DNA of 8,146 nt, from contig JAUVQV010000025.1 of NCBI GenBank assembly GCA_030597995.1, forward strand, positions 1 to 8,146, written 5' to 3'. The translations under genes were made by a program, and so were the position numbers. Shown piece by piece: positions 5,586-8,146 of the stretch; within the stretch, counting starts at the first letter, position 1; every line of letters begins with the position of its first letter. The notes beneath the pieces were generated by a model that saw nothing but the letters and a program-made list of their open reading frames with translations, ran no database searches and was not told where the DNA came from. The stretch is from Candidatus Rokuibacteriota bacterium. Its GTDB lineage: Bacteria; JAUVQV01.

Positions 5586-7070
5586 ATGAACTTATCCGGG
5601 AAGATCGTTGCCGCATGTCTGGCGGGTTTCTTTTCGCTACTGTGCCTCTTCGGAGTGGCGGCGGCGGCGGAGAAGAAGGGCTTCAACCTCGTTATCAGGA
5701 TGATGGCGATGCAGGACAAGTGGTTCCGGGAACATATCGTCTCCCCCTTTGAAAAAAAATACGGCGCCGAGGTCACCGTGACCTCATTCGACAAGTTCTG
5801 GGATCTGGAGGTGATACTGAAACTGGAGCGGGAGAGCAGGCAGCGCCTGACCGGACTGGTGAAGACCCCCCTGGAGATGACGAGGTCGCTCCAGGAATTC
5901 ATGACCCCCTTCGACGATCACATGAGCGCACCGGAACTGGAAAAGCTGAAATCGCAGTACGACGCCCGGGCCATCGCACTGGGAACCATCGACGGGAAGC
6001 TCTACTACCTGCCCCGCAAGCTGGAGACCAGGATAATGGTCTTCCTCAAGTCCAAGGTCCGGGACGCAGTGAAAGAATGGAAAAAGTTCGAGCCCGACAT
6101 CCATGCCGCACTCAAGGAGGACAACGGGTACGGGCTGCCCGCCGGCTACGAACTGGAAAAAGACCCCAACCTTTGGGATTACTACGACCTCTTCGTCGTC
6201 TCTTACTATTGGGCGAACACGCCGTACCTGGGAATAAAGCTTCCCCGCATGGCGCACCGGGGCAAGAAATACGGCGGCACCGTCGTGGGGCTGGTGGACC
6301 GGATCTTCCAGATGGGGGGGACCTCCGATGACGCCCTGAGAATGTCGACCTCCCCGGTAATCGACATGTTCATGTGGGAGGCGGTGTACAAAAAGAACGG
6401 CCTTTACAACCAAGGCATGTGGCAGGACCCCTGGAGCGGCGGCGGCATATGGAACGCCATGAAGGACGGCAAGGTCTTTCTGGCAATGATGCACCAGATC
6501 GACTGCTTTTTCATCCACGGCGGCACCCATCCCGAGCTGCAGGGGTTCCTGGCCATTCCGGACGACATGGGGGTGGCGGTAATGCCGGAAGGAGTTTCCT
6601 TCGACCTGGACGCCCAAGGCGTCCCGCTGAGGAAGGGAAGCAAGAAGGCGGGTACCGTCGGCTGGTGGTGGGGGATCCCGAGGACCGCGCCGCATCCCGG
6701 ACTCTCCGTGGAGCTGGCAAGGTGGATCACGAATAGCGAGAATCACATGGCGGAGAGCAGAGTCTTCGGCATGATGCCGGTGCGCCGGGACATCCTGGAC
6801 AACCTGCAGAAAGTGTTTGTCGAAAGCTGGATGGCGGAGGTCTTCGAAATTTCCATGAGGCAGCTCGCGCTCAACGGTGACACCACCCCCCCGCTGCTGC
6901 CCGAATATACCGAGGTCGGCAAGATCTATCTGGAGGCCTGGTACGACATTATTGTGGGAAACAATTACGGCCCGGACGGAAGAGTCGAGAGGAGCGTTAT
7001 CAAAGAGAGACTCGAAAGTCAGTATGTTCCGAAAATAAAAACAGCTCTTGGGAACAAGTACCCCCGGTGA
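5586..7070 (+). CDS. Periplasmic solute-binding protein of a sugar-type ABC importer
   Basis: Captures a substrate in the periplasm and delivers it to the permeases encoded next. The protein has 494 residues, somewhat longer than typical maltose-type binding proteins. Residues 1-28 are a Sec signal peptide: K6, a hydrophobic core (CLAGFFSLLCLFGV) and an AAA cleavage site before E29. The mature part begins FNLVIRMMAMQDKWFREHIV, followed by SPFEKKYGAEVTV, the usual opening of family 1 binding proteins. Later features fit the fold: GTIDGKLYYLPRKLETRIMV (about 134-153), WNAMKDGKVFLAMMH and GWWWGIPRTAPHPGLSVELA. Aromatic clusters (WDYYDLFVVSYYW; WQDPWSGGGIW) would suit a carbohydrate pocket. ATG 5586 follows GAGGGGGG by nine nt. 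A MalE-like role is inferred from the neighbouring permeases; the ligand is unknown. Confidence 0.85.
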   Translation: MNLSGKIVAACLAGFFSLLCLFGVAAAAEKKGFNLVIRMMAMQDKWFREHIVSPFEKKYGAEVTVTSFDKFWDLEVILKLERESRQRLTGLVKTPLEMTRSLQEFMTPFDDHMSAPELEKLKSQYDARAIALGTIDGKLYYLPRKLETRIMVFLKSKVRDAVKEWKKFEPDIHAALKEDNGYGLPAGYELEKDPNLWDYYDLFVVSYYWANTPYLGIKLPRMAHRGKKYGGTVVGLVDRIFQMGGTSDDALRMSTSPVIDMFMWEAVYKKNGLYNQGMWQDPWSGGGIWNAMKDGKVFLAMMHQIDCFFIHGGTHPELQGFLAIPDDMGVAVMPEGVSFDLDAQGVPLRKGSKKAGTVGWWWGIPRTAPHPGLSVELARWITNSENHMAESRVFGMMPVRRDILDNLQKVFVESWMAEVFEISMRQLALNGDTTPPLLPEYTEVGKIYLEAWYDIIVGNNYGPDGRVERSVIKERLESQYVPKIKTALGNKYPR

Positions 7071-7980
7071 GCGGCAAAACCGCTTCAGAAAAATCCAAAC
7101 CATAAAAAGACACCTCTTTGGAATCCTCATCCTGGCCCCGGCAGTATTGTATCTGGGCGGCTTTTTGCTGATCATTGTATTCAAGGTCACGCAATTGGCG
7201 CTCACGCACCTGAGTCCGGAAGGTGCGCTCTTCCCAACGGCCGCCAATTTCATCGAGCTCTCTCACAATCCGGAATTCAGGGGCGCCCTCGTCCGCACCA
7301 TCTGGTTTACCCTCGTCGCCACCCCCCTGGAGCTGATCGCAGGCATGGCGGCCGCCTTTCTGCTGGTGCGGGAGTTCCGGGGACGGGGTATAGTGCGGAG
7401 CCTGTTCATACTCCCGCTGGCCATTCCCACCATCGTGACCGCGATAATCCTCTACATTATGTTCGATTTCCCCGGGGGGCACATAAACGACCTCCTGATG
7501 GGACGGCACTCCCTGTTCCCCTTCCAGGTGATCTCCTACCCGGTGAACTGGAGAGGATCCGGTTTCTTCGCCCTGATGGTGTCGATCTTCGGCAAGGTGT
7601 GGCGCGACATGCCGATCTCGATGCTGATCATCCTCGCCGGGCTTCAGGCGATCGACAAAGACCAGTACGAAGCGGCGGAGACGATGGGGGCCGGTGCCCT
7701 GCAGACCTTCTCCAAGATCACCCTGCCGCTGCTGACCCCGGCCCTGTCTACGGTGCTGGTCCTGCGCTCGATCGAGGTCTGGAAGGAATTCATCTTTCCC
7801 TTCATCCTGGCAGGCAGTTATCCCCTGCTGGCCACTTTGATAGAAAGGGCGTATCACGAATGGAGAGATCCCCATGAAGCCTCCGCCATTGCCCTGGTCC
7901 TGCTGGTGCTGATCATCATCTCCACGACGTGTATTTTTTACTCCCTGAAATGGCTCCGTAGAGCGCTGGTGAAGATCTAG
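7048..7980 (+). CDS. ABC importer permease, MalF/UgpA-like (CUT1 type)
   Basis: Inner-membrane channel subunit of the importer, up to 310 residues with about six membrane helices (near 24-46, 83-106, 115-137, 173-198, 230-254 and 278-300). The cytoplasmic EAA loop that docks on the ATPase is perfect: E208-A-A, G214, then I224, L226-P227, matching EAA-X3-G-X9-I-X-LP. MalF-like wording surrounds it, for example GLQAIDKDQYEAAETMGAG. The only start codon before the first helix in this frame is TTG 7048, which overlaps the binding-protein gene by 23 nt. No ribosome site precedes it, so translation is probably coupled to the upstream gene, or a rarer codon is used. The frame ends at TAG 7978-7980, which shares its G with the next gene's GTG. 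The pairing with a MalG-like permease points to a heterodimeric channel. Confidence 0.88.
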   Translation: MGTSTPGERQNRFRKIQTIKRHLFGILILAPAVLYLGGFLLIIVFKVTQLALTHLSPEGALFPTAANFIELSHNPEFRGALVRTIWFTLVATPLELIAGMAAAFLLVREFRGRGIVRSLFILPLAIPTIVTAIILYIMFDFPGGHINDLLMGRHSLFPFQVISYPVNWRGSGFFALMVSIFGKVWRDMPISMLIILAGLQAIDKDQYEAAETMGAGALQTFSKITLPLLTPALSTVLVLRSIEVWKEFIFPFILAGSYPLLATLIERAYHEWRDPHEASAIALVLLVLIIISTTCIFYSLKWLRRALVKI

Positions 7981-8146
7981 TGAACAAGGTGCACCGAAGG
8001 AAACGCGGTGGGGGCGAGATAGTATGGCTGGGGGGGATCGTGGTAATGCTGGTCATCGTCCTGATCCCGGTCTTTGTTATGTTCAAATACGCCGTCAGCG
8101 ACCGGTCCAGCGTGGTGACCGGGGGAATGCCGATCCCCCTCTGGCC
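7980..8146 (+). CDS. ABC importer permease, MalG-like, N-terminus only (cut by window edge)
   Basis: The first 55 codons of a second permease that would pair with the MalF-like subunit. A basic N-terminus (NKVHRRKRGGG) is followed by one membrane helix (about residues 14-38, LGGIVVMLVIVLIPVFVMF) and then KYAVSDRSSVVTGGMPIPLW. That layout is typical of MalG/UgpE-type subunits, in which helix 1 is followed by a short periplasmic stretch ending in P-x-x-LWP. I chose GTG 7980 because it overlaps the upstream stop by one base (TAGTG), a usual coupling arrangement; GTG 7989 is a possible alternative. The frame stays open to the end of the window. The EAA loop lies outside, so the assignment rests on the N-terminus and on the context. 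Confidence 0.75.
   Translation, partial: MNKVHRRKRGGGEIVWLGGIVVMLVIVLIPVFVMFKYAVSDRSSVVTGGMPIPLW

Noticed and set aside
5607..5618. Lipobox-like VAAC in the binding-protein signal peptide (C11)
   Set aside because: Cys11 would leave a hydrophobic core of only four or five residues, too short for a lipoprotein signal; the AAA site at 26-28 fits signal peptidase I.
5784..7253. Long minus-strand open frame (489 codons) opposite the binding-protein gene
   Set aside because: It is rich in His, Val, Gly and Pro without domains, and it is fully antisense to a gene with a signal peptide and family features.
7000..7875. Minus-strand open frame (291 codons) opposite the permease gene
   Set aside because: It is antisense to six membrane helices and a perfect EAA loop; its very hydrophilic translation is what an antisense reading of membrane codons gives.

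Overview
The window looks like chromosomal DNA from a GC-rich Gram-negative bacterium. The best guess is a deltaproteobacterium of the Geobacter/Desulfuromonas kind: it carries a Myxococcus Dif-like chemosensory cluster, a class II tRNA nucleotidyltransferase/poly(A) polymerase-type gene and a sugar-type ABC importer. The taxonomy is inferred from gene content and style, not from a marker gene. No mobile element, CRISPR array, tRNA or rRNA was seen.

Left part (1-3952, minus strand): a chemosensory operon transcribed cheR -> mcp -> cheW -> cheY -> cheA, with cheA running off the left edge. The genes are tightly packed (TGATG overlap between mcp and cheW, gaps of 22 and 30 nt further on). The receptor has two membrane helices joined by only about 10 residues, so it has no periplasmic sensor domain. 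That architecture and the order mcp-cheW-cheY-cheA resemble difA-difC-difD-difE of Myxococcus xanthus, which controls exopolysaccharide rather than flagellar swimming. CheR would methylate the receptor, CheW would couple it to CheA, and CheA would phosphorylate CheY. No cheB, cheC or cheD is visible.

Middle part (3953-5356): a 90-bp divergent promoter region separates cheR from a plus-strand nucleotidyltransferase gene. A sigma70-type promoter (TTGACC-N16-TATCAT) faces the che operon, and a weaker one (TTGACA-N17-TAGCCT) faces the other way and would give an almost leaderless mRNA. The nucleotidyltransferase has all the class II CCA-adding/poly(A) polymerase motifs, but its first catalytic Asp is Glu.

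Right part (5357-8146, plus strand): a 229-bp gap holds a good promoter (TTGACA-N17-TAAAAA) and an untranslated leader of about 140 nt with several small inverted repeats. It precedes a CUT1/MalEFG-like importer operon: periplasmic solute-binding protein, MalF-like permease, and the first 55 codons of a MalG-like permease cut by the right edge. The ATPase gene and the substrate are not visible.

Most of the window is recognisable. The points most worth a second look are the sensorless receptor in a Dif-like cluster, the altered nucleotidyltransferase active site, the divergent promoter arrangement, and the GTGAC-containing repeats in the transporter leader.
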